Under the pieces are notes generated by a model. The model made no database searches. It saw only the letters and a list, made by a program, of their open reading frames with translations, and was not told where the DNA came from. The translations under genes and the position numbers were made by a program. Shown in pieces: positions 1 through 7,332 of a stretch of 9,609 nt of DNA. Numbering within the stretch: position 1 is the stretch's first letter; each line of letters begins with the position of its first letter. The DNA comes from an uncultured Christensenella sp. Lineage in GTDB: Bacteria; Bacillota; Clostridia; Christensenellales; UBA3700. The stretch is taken from the NCBI GenBank assembly GCA_910577795.1, contig CAJTNW010000013.1, positions 28,089-37,697 of the forward strand, read 5' to 3'.

Positions 1-288
1 GCCAAAAATAATAGTACTATCTTCTTTTAGCATTTGCAAATTTTTTTTAATTAAATTTATGCTTTCTTTGTTACTATCTGCAAAAACTACCTTTTCTGCA
101 CCTCTGCTAATTGCTTCTATACCAATACTTCCGCTACCCGCAAACAAATCAAGAAATTTACTGCCAATGACATCATTTTGTATAATATTAAATATAGACT
201 CTTTTATCATATCAGTTGTAGGTCTAATATCATTATTCTTTGGTGCAAACAATGGTCTGCTCCTATGTTTTCCTGCTACTACTCTCAT
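1..288 (-). CDS. rsmD: 16S rRNA (guanine(966)-N2)-methyltransferase RsmD, N-terminal 96 residues (3' end outside window)
   Basis: RsmD methylates N2 of G966 of 16S rRNA in the assembling 30S subunit, using S-adenosylmethionine. The visible protein starts MRVVAGKHRS, the usual RsmD opening, followed by the conserved IRPTTDMIKES segment (residues 21-31). The Rossmann SAM-binding motif I is clear at residues 45-56 (FLDLFAGSGSIG), followed by EAISRGA and a beta strand ending in acidic D71, expected to contact the ribose of SAM. The catalytic NPPY-type motif lies beyond the left edge. The ATG at 288-286 comes one nucleotide after the stop codon of the upstream cyclo-ligase gene. A GAGG at 293-296 lies within that gene's last codons, so translation is probably coupled. 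The frame is open to base 1. Family assignment is secure; only the C-terminal half is missing. Confidence 0.92.
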   Translation of the reverse strand, partial: MRVVAGKHRSRPLFAPKNNDIRPTTDMIKESIFNIIQNDVIGSKFLDLFAGSGSIGIEAISRGAEKVVFADSNKESINLIKKNLQMLKEDSTIIFG

Positions 289-289
289 T

Positions 290-820
290 TTACCTCACAA
301 AAACTTCATCCATTTTAACATCGTGCTCTTCTGTAACAATATTATCCAAACATTGTTCCTTAAAAGCAACTGCAACTTTTTTGCAATTAGGAAATCTACT
401 AAAAAACCTATCGTAATATCCTTTTCCTTTACCAAGTCTATTATTCTGCTTGTCCACTCCAAGTACTGGTACAATAACTAAGTCAATATTAACATTAGCA
501 TTATCACCAACTGGCTCTAGTACACCATAACTACCTTTTTCCAACTTACAAGGATATTTTACAATATCCATACTATCGCCATTTACTCGTGGTAAATAAC
601 ATTGTTTGCAAATAGTCACAGCATAATTAATAAGCCAGTCAACATTCACCTCACAAGGCAGTGCTTTGTAAAACAATATATGGCTATGATTATCAATTAA
701 TCCACTTTTGATAATGTCATCTACTATCATGTGGCTTTTAAAACTTCTATCAAAATATGAAATATTGTTTATTTTTTCTCTTATTATACTTCTTTGCTCT
801 GCTTTAGTTATAATAGACAT
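290..820 (-). CDS. 5-formyltetrahydrofolate cyclo-ligase (MTHFS)
   Basis: This cytoplasmic enzyme converts 5-formyl-THF plus ATP to 5,10-methenyl-THF, returning the storage folate to the one-carbon pool. The 176-residue product is close to the usual size of about 180-200. Family signatures are the N-terminal helix with a conserved arginine (R14), the YLPRVNGDSM segment (75-84), GVLEP (99-103), and the diagnostic glycine-rich ATP site RLGKGKGYYDRF (128-139). It ends in the expected HDVKMDEVFV (166-175). The ATG at 820-818 is preceded by a purine-rich AAAGGAAG (829-836), which supports this start. The gene overlaps the last 17 nt of the upstream racemase gene in a different frame and is followed after 1 nt by rsmD, so it is almost certainly translated within the same operon. 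Nothing in it looks damaged. Confidence 0.93.
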   Translation of the reverse strand: MSIITKAEQRSIIREKINNISYFDRSFKSHMIVDDIIKSGLIDNHSHILFYKALPCEVNVDWLINYAVTICKQCYLPRVNGDSMDIVKYPCKLEKGSYGVLEPVGDNANVNIDLVIVPVLGVDKQNNRLGKGKGYYDRFFSRFPNCKKVAVAFKEQCLDNIVTEEHDVKMDEVFVR

Positions 821-1844
821 AATTAAATCTTCCTTTAAGCATTGTCATTAATTCATATTTACTAATCTTCATATCTTCGCTACGTTTTTCAAAAGATAAA
901 TCTTCTGTGTCATACACAACTACTTTATCACCAATTTTAGCATTTAAATCAGTTACATCAATAATATGCGAATCCATACTAATTTTGCCCAAAACCTTAC
1001 AAAAATCGGTATTAAATGACATTTTTTGACCTGCAAATCTTCTAATTATTCCATCAAAATATCCGCCTTCGCATAGTGCTATTTGCATAGGGGTTGCCGC
1101 AATAAATTCTCCATCATAACCCAAACTTTCACCTTTAGACAAATCTTTTATCTGTAATATTTCAGAAGAAACACCAACTGCTTTTTCATACAAACCAATA
1201 CCTAATCTAATCATATCTGTTTTGTATGTAATAGTACTATCTTTATAATTAGTTGCAAAAATATGTGTTACAATTTCTCTATTAAATAATCTTGCAATGT
1301 TTGCAGCCTCATCAAATAATTCTACTTGCCTTTCTATTAATATCGCATTTGGTGAATATATGTGAGAATAGATACCTTCAATATCGTTATTATCCATTTT
1401 ATTTAGCAATGATAATAAATTGTACTTTCCTTTAACTCCACTTCTATTCATACCGCTATCAATAGCAATGTGATATTTTAAACCTTTTACATAATTTTCA
1501 GGCAGGCTTAAAGAAACAGCAAGATTATATTTTTTTGCAATGTCAAATTCGTCTTTTTTAAAAGATAATGAAAGTATAGGTTTTGCAATCCCTATTTTTC
1601 TTAAATGTATACCTTCAAAAACATTTGCAACAGCAAAGCCACAAACATATTCTTCTATACAACTTGCAACATACAAGCCATTACTATAGCAATTTGCTTT
1701 TACAACTGCCATAACATTTGCACAGCAAGTTTGCCTTGCGTTTAAGATATTGTTTTTTATTTGATTAATATCAATATACTTTGTTAAAATAGTATGCCTC
1801 CAAGTATCATTAAGTTTAACTATAGATATACATATTTTATTCAC
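804..1844 (-). CDS. alr: Alanine racemase (PLP-dependent, divergent)
   Basis: The product interconverts L- and D-alanine for peptidoglycan, using pyridoxal phosphate in a fold type III barrel plus a C-terminal beta domain. Numbered from the GTG at 1844 (346 aa), the PLP lysine is K49 in MAVVKANCYSNG (45-56). The arginine of the DSGMNRSGV motif is R134, the histidine equivalent to His166 is H161 (GIYSH), and the pyridine-N arginine is R213 (MIRLGIGLY). The catalytic tyrosine is Y243 (SLGYDGEF), and the Met-Asp pair is M290-D291 (KISMD). Departures from the family are Ala127 where the usually carbamylated lysine stands, SNG in place of GHG after the PLP lysine, and GGYFDG in place of GYADG. The start is uncertain. 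GTG 1844 has no Shine-Dalgarno, whereas a perfect GGAGG sits 54 nt inside, just before an in-frame ATT at 1788-1790. The stop overlaps the downstream cyclo-ligase gene by 17 nt. Racemase of another small amino acid is possible, but alanine is the best call. Confidence 0.85.
   Translation of the reverse strand: MNKICISIVKLNDTWRHTILTKYIDINQIKNNILNARQTCCANVMAVVKANCYSNGLYVASCIEEYVCGFAVANVFEGIHLRKIGIAKPILSLSFKKDEFDIAKKYNLAVSLSLPENYVKGLKYHIAIDSGMNRSGVKGKYNLLSLLNKMDNNDIEGIYSHIYSPNAILIERQVELFDEAANIARLFNREIVTHIFATNYKDSTITYKTDMIRLGIGLYEKAVGVSSEILQIKDLSKGESLGYDGEFIAATPMQIALCEGGYFDGIIRRFAGQKMSFNTDFCKVLGKISMDSHIIDVTDLNAKIGDKVVVYDTEDLSFEKRSEDMKISKYELMTMLKGRFNYVYYN
1797..1801 (-). promoter_or_regulatory. 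Internal GGAGG Shine-Dalgarno that may decide the alr start
   Basis: On the minus strand, TTGGAGG (1803-1797) is followed by 6 nt and then an in-frame ATT (1790-1788). This is the best ribosome-binding site near the racemase N-terminus. Starting at ATT gives a protein beginning (M)LTKYIDINQIKNN, which leaves five residues before the conserved ID pair, in line with short alanine racemases. The upstream GTG at 1844 lacks any purine-rich site, and the extra 18 residues it adds show little family resemblance. No ATG, GTG or TTG is in frame near this site. Confidence 0.4.
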
Positions 1845-1862
1845 AAAGCATATTTTTTGTTA

Positions 1863-2285
1863 TTATATAATTGAGTTTTCCAACACTTTGATATTATTTT
1901 TTTCAATAACATCCATTGCTTTTTTAATATCAGAAACCTTTAGCATAATTATTGCCTTTTTAGCCTCTGTTCTTGCATAGGAATACAAATATTCAATTTC
2001 TACCCCACCAGCATATAATAGATTTAGTACTTCAGATAAACCGCCAGCCCTATCTTCAACTTGGATACCAATTAAATCAGAACTTGTTACAGTAAAGCCT
2101 GCCTCACGCAAAACTTTAACCGCTTTAGAATTGTCACGAGTTATAGCACGCAAAATTCCAAATTCTTTAGTATCTGCAATGCTCATAGATACTAAATCAA
2201 TTTTATTTTCTGCTAAAACCGCAGCAAAATCACCTACTCTACCTTTACGATTTTCCAAAAATACTGCAATTTGATTTACTAACAT
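1863..2285 (-). CDS. Tandem ACT-domain protein (amino-acid-binding, COG4747-like)
   Basis: The 140-residue protein consists of two ACT domains and nothing else: about residues 3-67 (NQIAVFLENRKGRVGDFAAV opening) and about 71-137 (LIGIQVEDRAGGLSEVLNLL opening). Each has the beta-alpha-beta start with a glycine at the beta1-alpha1 turn (RKGR and RAGG) where ACT domains typically bind amino acids. There is no catalytic domain, DNA-binding segment, signal peptide or membrane span. Proteins of this family are commonly encoded beside indolepyruvate oxidoreductase and phenylacetate-CoA ligase genes. A role as a cytoplasmic sensor or allosteric partner responding to aromatic amino acids is inference from that context. 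The ATG at 2285-2283 follows AAGGGAGAG (2292-2300), a strong site, and lies 24 nt downstream of the paaK copy 1 stop. The ligand is unknown. Confidence 0.85.
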   Translation of the reverse strand: MLVNQIAVFLENRKGRVGDFAAVLAENKIDLVSMSIADTKEFGILRAITRDNSKAVKVLREAGFTVTSSDLIGIQVEDRAGGLSEVLNLLYAGGVEIEYLYSYARTEAKKAIIMLKVSDIKKAMDVIEKNNIKVLENSII

Positions 2286-2309
2286 ATATTTCTCTCCCTT
2301 ATTATTGTA

Positions 2310-3617
2310 TTAATTATTCTTTTTGCGATTATCTATAATCCTTTTTGCTTTGCCTTCACTTCTACTCAAACTATTAGGACTAACTAAAGTAATTTTTGCA
2401 CTAATACCTAAATTAGATGTCATTTCGTGCTCAATTTCTTTCTTTAATGCTTGCAATTTTCCAACTTCGTCACTAAAGTAAGATTCACTAATTTCTATTT
2501 GAATTTCAAAAGTATCCAAAGCACCAACTCTATCAACAATTATTTGATAATGTGGTGATATTCTATCGCCTATATTAAATAATACGCTTTCTATTTGAGA
2601 TGGGAACACATTAACACCACGAATGATAAGCATATCGTCTGTTCTTCCAGTAACTCTATTCATTCTAATAAGTGTTCTTCCACACTTACATTCACCTAAT
2701 TTAAAACTTGTTATATCTCTAGTTCTGTATCTAATAAGAGGTATACCTTCTTTTGTAAGAGTTGTAATAACAAGTTCACCTTTTTCACCAAATGGCACTG
2801 GCTCTAGTGTATCAGGGTCAACTATCTCTGGGAAGAAGTGGTCCTCATTAATATGAAGTCCGTCTTGCTCTTCACATTCCATAGCAACACCCGGTCCCAT
2901 AATCTCACTTAATCCATAAATATCATAGGCCTTAATTTGTAGTCTTTTTTCTATATCACGACGCATTTCGTCTGACCAAGGCTCTGCACCAAAAATACCA
3001 CGTTTTAATTTAAATTGACTTCTATCAGAAAAACCTTCTTTTGCCATTGCTTCACTTAAATAAATTGCATAAGATGGAGTACAACATAATGTATCTGCAC
3101 CAAAATCACGCATTAATTGCAATTGTCTTAGTGTATTACCACTAGAAGTTGGAACTGTTAAAGCACCTAGTCTTTGGCTACCATCATGCAAGCCTAAACC
3201 ACCAGTAAATAATCCATAACCAAAAGATACTTGAACAACAGAGTTATTGTCTGCACCAGTCATACTCAAACATCTTGCAGCCATATCCGCCCACATATCC
3301 AAATCATTTTGAGTATAACCAACTACTGTTAACTTACCTGTAGTACCACTAGAAGCATGTACTCTTACAATTTCACTTTGCGGACAACTAAAAAAATTAA
3401 AAGGATAACTTTCTCTTAAATCGTGTTTTACAGTAAATGGTAGTTTAGTAATGTCTTTAATTGACTTAATATCCTCAGGTTTAACTCCTGCTGCATCCAT
3501 TTTTTTACGGTAAATTTCTACATTATCATAAACCCTTTTAACTACCTTTACCAGTCTTTCGCTTTGAATTTTTTCCAATTCTTCTCTTTTTAAATATTGC
3601 ATATTGTCGCTATACAT
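2310..3617 (-). CDS. paaK: Phenylacetate/arylacetate-CoA ligase, AMP-forming (copy 1)
   Basis: This adenylate-forming enzyme joins an arylacetate to CoA through an acyl-AMP intermediate: arylacetate + ATP + CoA gives arylacetyl-CoA + AMP + PPi. The 435 residues match the family length. Visible motifs are the phosphate-binding loop VHASSGTTGK (86-95), SFGYGLFTGGLG (131-142), GAEPW (210-214), YGLSEIMGPGV (234-244), RYRTRD (296-301), GRTDDMLIIRGVNVFPSQ (324-341, the hinge) and the C-terminal SRSEGKAKR (418-426) carrying the catalytic lysine region. A Cys-Lys-Cys-Gly (310-313) sits between the core motifs, as in many PaaK proteins. The ATG at 3617-3615 has an ideal GGAGG (3625-3629) 7 nt upstream. 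It lies 55 nt after iorB and just before the ACT gene, so it is best read as part of the IorAB module. The exact aryl substrate (phenyl-, indole- or 4-hydroxyphenyl-acetate) cannot be read from sequence. Confidence 0.94.
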   Translation of the reverse strand: MYSDNMQYLKREELEKIQSERLVKVVKRVYDNVEIYRKKMDAAGVKPEDIKSIKDITKLPFTVKHDLRESYPFNFFSCPQSEIVRVHASSGTTGKLTVVGYTQNDLDMWADMAARCLSMTGADNNSVVQVSFGYGLFTGGLGLHDGSQRLGALTVPTSSGNTLRQLQLMRDFGADTLCCTPSYAIYLSEAMAKEGFSDRSQFKLKRGIFGAEPWSDEMRRDIEKRLQIKAYDIYGLSEIMGPGVAMECEEQDGLHINEDHFFPEIVDPDTLEPVPFGEKGELVITTLTKEGIPLIRYRTRDITSFKLGECKCGRTLIRMNRVTGRTDDMLIIRGVNVFPSQIESVLFNIGDRISPHYQIIVDRVGALDTFEIQIEISESYFSDEVGKLQALKKEIEHEMTSNLGISAKITLVSPNSLSRSEGKAKRIIDNRKKNN

Positions 3618-3672
3618 AATTAGTCCTCCAAATGTTTAGCATTAATTTAAAATTTTCCCCATTAACATATTA

Positions 3673-4242
3673 TTATTTTGCGTTGTAACCTTTTTCAATT
3701 GCAAGCAAATTTACATCCAAAAATTTTGCTGGAACTGTCATTTTAACTGCCTCAATAATATCCTCATACTTAAAACCAAGATTTTTTGCCAAAGCACCAA
3801 GCATTACAACATTAGTTACTTTTACATTACCACATTGCTTTGCAAGTTCAAAGGCATTAATAAACAATGTTTTTACATTCATTTGTTTTATTTTATCTTG
3901 TATATCTTTTGGATATTCCATAGCACCAGTTATCACAGGCATTGGCATAATTTCTTCCTCATTTACAACCATCATACCATCTTTTTTAAGATAATGTCTC
4001 CATCTTAGTGCTTCTAATTTTTCAAAAGCAATAATTATATCCGCATCACCTACTGCAACTATTGGGCTTAAAATATTGCTTCCAATTCGCACATGAGTAA
4101 CAACACTGCCACCTCTTTGACTCATACCATGAACCTCAGACAATTTGCAGTCTTGTCCAGTTAAAACAGCATAATTTCCAAGCACTCTTGATGCTAAAAG
4201 TGTACCTTGTCCACCAACTCCAACAATTAAAATATTAGCCAT
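3673..4242 (-). CDS. iorB: Indolepyruvate ferredoxin oxidoreductase, beta (gamma-type) subunit
   Basis: This is the small subunit of the cytoplasmic IorAB complex, which oxidatively decarboxylates indole-3-pyruvate and other aryl-pyruvates to aryl-acetyl-CoA with ferredoxin as acceptor. The 189-residue protein is the usual size and consists of the pyruvate-ferredoxin oxidoreductase gamma-type domain. It opens ILIVGVGGQGTLLASRVLG with the glycine-rich loop at 8-13. The conserved EVHGMSQRGGSV follows at 36-47, then DADIIIAFE, and a C-terminal region with TNVVMLGALAK. No Fe-S cysteines are expected or seen. Its ATG shares one base with the iorA stop (TAATG, 4240-4244), and its AGGAGG (4252-4257) lies inside the last iorA codons. 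This arrangement suits equal subunit production by translational coupling. It is intact. Confidence 0.95.
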   Translation of the reverse strand: MANILIVGVGGQGTLLASRVLGNYAVLTGQDCKLSEVHGMSQRGGSVVTHVRIGSNILSPIVAVGDADIIIAFEKLEALRWRHYLKKDGMMVVNEEEIMPMPVITGAMEYPKDIQDKIKQMNVKTLFINAFELAKQCGNVKVTNVVMLGALAKNLGFKYEDIIEAVKMTVPAKFLDVNLLAIEKGYNAK

Positions 4243-5972
4243 TAGTTTTTACCTCCTAACTTTATAGCATCAAACTTACACATTTGTGTGCAAACAGCAC
4301 AACCAACGCATTGGTCTGCTTTTATACTAAAAGTATTATCCTTTGTTTTCATAATCGCAGGACAACCTATTTTCATACACATACCACACTTTTTGCACTT
4401 GTCACTACCAATAAAATAAGGTGTTTTAACTTCTTTTGTAAGCAAAATACAAGGTTTTCTTGCAATGATAACACTAACTTCGTCTTTTGCAAGTTCCTCT
4501 TTAACTGCTTTTTCAACGGCTTGCATATCATAACTATCAACTGTTTGAACACTTTTTACTCCACAAGCCCTAACTACTTGCTCCAAATCCAATTGATGAG
4601 TTACTTGGTCACGTATTGTTCTACCTGTTGCCGGATTAGGTTGATGACCTGTCATACCTGTTGTTGAATTATCAAGAATAATAATAGTACTGCTACCTTG
4701 ATTATAAACTGCATCTACAATACCAGTAATACCACTATGTACAAAAGTTGAGTCACCAATAACTGCAACTGTCTTTTTGCTTTGCTCTCTGCCCAATGCT
4801 TTATCAACACCATGGCACATACCAATACTTGCACCCATACAAACAACTGTATCAACTGCGTTTAGCGGTTCACCTGCACCAAGTGTATAGCAACCAATAT
4901 CTGCTGTAACCATCAGTTTTAATTTGTGCAATACATAAAACACACTTCGATGCGGACAACCAGGACACATCACTGGTGGTCTTACTGGCAATGTACTATC
5001 TGCAACTGGCATAGGCTCTCCAAGCAATTTATTACGGATTAAAGCCACAGATAACTCACCTTGAATAGAAAAAATTTCTTTTCCAATACATTCAATGCCT
5101 TTTGCTTTAATTTGCTTTTCAAATATAGGTTCCAATTCTTCTATAACATATAATTTATCAACTTTGCTAGCAAACTCTTTAATCATTTGCATAGGTAGCG
5201 GATTTACCATTCCAAGTTTTAAAATACTTGCATCAGGAATTGCCTCTTCGGCATACTTTGCAACTACACCACTGCAAATAATACCGATTTTCGTAGACTT
5301 ATATGTAATTTTATTAATATCCATACTATTGCTATCTACAGATAGTTTATTTATTCTTGCCTCAACTACTTTATGTCTACCAACTGCCATTGATGGCATC
5401 ATTGCGTATTTTGTAATATCCTTAACATAAGGCTTTATACCTACCTCACATCTATCCTCAAGTTGTACAAATGACTGAGAATGTGAAACTCTTGTAGTAC
5501 TTCTAAGCATAACTGGAGTATCATACTTTTCACTCATTTCAAAGGCAAGTTTAGTAAATTCCTTTGCTTCGCTAGAATCACTTGGCTCTAACATAGGTAT
5601 ACTATTTGCAATTGCATAATACCTACTATCTTGTTCATTTTGAGAACTATGCATACCAGGGTCATCTGCAACTACCAAAACTAAACCACCATTAACACCA
5701 GTATAAGCAAGTGTAAACAATGGGTCTGCTGCAACGTTAACACCAACATGTTTCATGCAAACAATACTTCTTGCACCTGCAACACTACTACCAATAGCAA
5801 CCTCTAGTGCTACTTTCTCATTTGGTGACCATTCTACATATATTTCTTTATATTTTGCAATTGCCTCGGTAATTTCTGTACTAGGTGTACCAGGATAAGC
5901 AGTACTAACTTTTACTCCTGCCTCATAAGCACCTCTTGCAATTGCCTCATTTCCCAATAATATTTTTTTCAT
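4242..5972 (-). CDS. iorA: Indolepyruvate ferredoxin oxidoreductase, alpha subunit (TPP and 2x[4Fe-4S])
   Basis: This large catalytic subunit catalyses arylpyruvate + CoA + oxidised ferredoxin to aryl-acetyl-CoA + CO2 + reduced ferredoxin, or the reverse. The 576 residues begin with a pyrimidine-type domain: YPGTPSTEI at 26-34 and EWSPNEKVALE at 47-57, supplying the glutamate that activates TPP. DDPGMHSSQNEQDSR (103-117) follows. The C-terminal TPP domain has RPPVMCPGCPHR (331-342) and the Mg/TPP signature GDSTFVHSG (406-414) through DNSTTGMTG (434-442). A two-cluster ferredoxin tail follows: C526, C529, C532, C537 with the wider last spacing and following Pro typical of IorA, and C555, C558, C561, C565. 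The residue after C565 is Lys rather than the usual Pro. The ATG at 5972 has GAGG at 5978-5981. It lies 68 nt after paaK copy 2 and overlaps iorB by 1 nt. Confidence 0.96.
   Translation of the reverse strand: MKKILLGNEAIARGAYEAGVKVSTAYPGTPSTEITEAIAKYKEIYVEWSPNEKVALEVAIGSSVAGARSIVCMKHVGVNVAADPLFTLAYTGVNGGLVLVVADDPGMHSSQNEQDSRYYAIANSIPMLEPSDSSEAKEFTKLAFEMSEKYDTPVMLRSTTRVSHSQSFVQLEDRCEVGIKPYVKDITKYAMMPSMAVGRHKVVEARINKLSVDSNSMDINKITYKSTKIGIICSGVVAKYAEEAIPDASILKLGMVNPLPMQMIKEFASKVDKLYVIEELEPIFEKQIKAKGIECIGKEIFSIQGELSVALIRNKLLGEPMPVADSTLPVRPPVMCPGCPHRSVFYVLHKLKLMVTADIGCYTLGAGEPLNAVDTVVCMGASIGMCHGVDKALGREQSKKTVAVIGDSTFVHSGITGIVDAVYNQGSSTIIILDNSTTGMTGHQPNPATGRTIRDQVTHQLDLEQVVRACGVKSVQTVDSYDMQAVEKAVKEELAKDEVSVIIARKPCILLTKEVKTPYFIGSDKCKKCGMCMKIGCPAIMKTKDNTFSIKADQCVGCAVCTQMCKFDAIKLGGKN
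4252..4257 (-). promoter_or_regulatory. iorB ribosome-binding site embedded in the 3' end of iorA
   Basis: AGGAGG on the minus strand, 9 nt upstream of the iorB ATG (4242-4240), is contained in codons for the Leu-Gly-Gly near the end of IorA. Together with the TAATG stop/start overlap it ties iorB translation to iorA. Confidence 0.8.
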
Positions 5973-6040
5973 AAATACCTCTTATTTTTTATTTAGTAGC
6001 GATTTTTGATAAGTTTTGCGATTAACTTACTAATTTTAAT

Positions 6041-7297
6041 TTAAATTTTTCTTAAATCAGTAACTCTTTTTGCCTTACCTTCAAATCTCTTTAATGACTG
6101 TGGTTCAACTAGTCTTACTACCGCATCTATTTGAAGAACAACTTTTAATTTTTGTCTTACTTTTTTAACCAAATCTTCAAGTTTAGAATAATTATCTAGC
6201 AATGCAAAATCTTTCACTTCTACATTTATTGTAAGTTTGTCTAAATGACCTATTCTTTCCACTACAATTTCATAGTTACCACCAATTTCAGGTATACTCA
6301 TAAGCACACCCTCAATTTGAGATGGGAATACATTTACACCACGAATAATAAGCATATCATCAGACCTACCTTGTATCCTATCCATTCTAACAGTAGTTCT
6401 GCCACATTTACACTTATCAGTAATAAGTCTTGTAATGTCTTTTGTGCGATATCTTAACATTGGCAAGCCTTCTTTAGTAAGTGTAGTGATTACAAGTTCA
6501 CCCCATTCACCATCTTGCAATGGCTCTAAAGTATCTCTATCCACAATTTCAGGATAAAAATGGTCTTCGTTAATGTGCATACCACATTTAAACTCACACT
6601 CACCACTTACACCCGGTCCAATTATTTCACTTAATCCATAGTTATCTGTTGGAAATACACCTAATTTATTTTGTAGTTCTTGATGCATTTCTGGACTTGA
6701 TGCTTCACTACCAAACAAACCAATACGAAGTTTAAAATCTTCTTTTTTCAACCCCATTCTTTCCATAACTTCGCTAATATACAAGCCATAAGAAGGAGTT
6801 GCAACCAAAGCCGTAGCACCCAAGTCTTTCATAAGCATAACTTGCCTTTCAGTATTACCAGAAGATGCAGGAATAACAGATGCACCAACCTTTTCCCAAC
6901 CTTGATGCAAACCTAAAGCACCAGTAAACAAGCCATATCCAAAAGATATTTGCACTACATCAGATTTTCTGCCACCTGCAGCAACTATTAGTCTTGCTAC
7001 GCAGTCAGACCACATATCCAAATCATTTTTTGTATAAGCAACCACTGTAGGCTTTCCAGAAGTTCCGCTTGACGCATGTACTCTAACAATATCGTCCATA
7101 GGCACAGCAAGCAAGCCATAAGGATAGTTATCTCTTAAGTCTGCCTTAGTTGTGTAAGGTATCTTTTTAATATCTTCCAAAGTTTGGATATCTTCCGGTT
7201 TTAGTCCAATTGCATCAAATTTATTTTTATAAAATGGAACTCTATCGTATGCACATTTAACTATTTTTTTTAATCTTTCCAGTTGTAGAGCACGCAT
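6041..7297 (-). CDS. paaK: Phenylacetate/arylacetate-CoA ligase, AMP-forming (copy 2; 5' end apparently frameshifted)
   Basis: This is a paralogue of the ligase at 2310-3617. The motifs present are VHASSGTSGK (73-82), SFGYGLFTGALG (118-129), GLFGSEA (193-199), YGLSEIIGPGV (220-230), RYRTKD (282-287), GRSDDMLIIRGVNVFPSQ (310-327) and KRFEGKAKR (403-411), so the catalytic core is complete. The 418-residue frame starts abruptly at MRALQLERL. Family members carry roughly 10-20 more residues here, and the codon before this ATG is a stop. The ATG has no good Shine-Dalgarno. The missing N-terminus is found just upstream in another frame, starting at ATG 7332 (MFFDSKIEQ). If joined, the product would be about 427 aa. 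The gene lies 51 nt after the hydratase and 68 nt before iorA. The enzyme may be functional from the internal start, or the frameshift may be an assembly error. Confidence 0.88.
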   Translation of the reverse strand: MRALQLERLKKIVKCAYDRVPFYKNKFDAIGLKPEDIQTLEDIKKIPYTTKADLRDNYPYGLLAVPMDDIVRVHASSGTSGKPTVVAYTKNDLDMWSDCVARLIVAAGGRKSDVVQISFGYGLFTGALGLHQGWEKVGASVIPASSGNTERQVMLMKDLGATALVATPSYGLYISEVMERMGLKKEDFKLRIGLFGSEASSPEMHQELQNKLGVFPTDNYGLSEIIGPGVSGECEFKCGMHINEDHFYPEIVDRDTLEPLQDGEWGELVITTLTKEGLPMLRYRTKDITRLITDKCKCGRTTVRMDRIQGRSDDMLIIRGVNVFPSQIEGVLMSIPEIGGNYEIVVERIGHLDKLTINVEVKDFALLDNYSKLEDLVKKVRQKLKVVLQIDAVVRLVEPQSLKRFEGKAKRVTDLRKI

Positions 7298-7332
7298 CTA
7301 TCCATCTGCTCAATTTTACTATCAAAAAACAT
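7270..7332 (-). other. Out-of-frame N-terminus of paaK copy 2 (20-codon ORF overlapping its start)
   Basis: An ATG at 7332-7330, 16 nt after the hydratase stop and preceded by AAGGA (7344-7348), opens a frame reading MFFDSKIEQMDR and then unrelated residues before a TAA at 7270-7272. Its first nine residues, followed directly by MRALQLERLKK of the main paaK frame, align without gaps to copy 1 from its fifth residue (NMQYLKREELEKIQSERL). Taking out the octamer at 7300-7307, which lies between two AGATG copies, makes the two frames continuous. It is best read as the displaced 5' end of paaK copy 2, not as an independent gene. A leader peptide coupling translation is a weaker alternative. Confidence 0.6.

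Noticed and set aside
59..481. Plus-strand open frame of 140 codons opposite the cyclo-ligase and rsmD genes
   Set aside because: It is fully antisense to two clearly recognisable genes and has a low-complexity Leu/Ile/Ser/Phe-rich composition typical of AT-rich antisense frames. It resembles no family I recognise.
1837..1851. Tiny ORF (ATG CTT TGT GAA TAA) just before the alr GTG, considered as a leader peptide
   Set aside because: It has only four sense codons, no Shine-Dalgarno and no neighbouring hairpin pair. It is most likely chance.
3618..3672. 55-nt gap between iorB and paaK copy 1, examined for a terminator or promoter
   Set aside because: It holds an AT-rich palindromic AAAATTTT and the paaK ribosome-binding site but no GC stem with a T-run and no clear -35/-10 pair with correct spacing.
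4284..4667. Plus-strand open frame rich in Cys, Thr and Asn opposite the 3' part of iorA
   Set aside because: The composition is the antisense reading of the Fe-S and TPP domains of iorA. It matches no family and lies wholly within a well-supported gene.
5993..6033. Inverted repeats between paaK copy 2 and iorA (TAAGTT/AACTTA at 6010-6015 and 6024-6029; TTAGTA/TACTAA at 5993-5998 and 6028-6033) and a direct GCGATT repeat (5999-6004, 6018-6023)
   Set aside because: The stems are only 6 bp and nearly all A-T, they compete for the same bases, and no T-run follows on the minus strand. In such AT-rich sequence these are expected by chance, so I do not call a terminator or operator.
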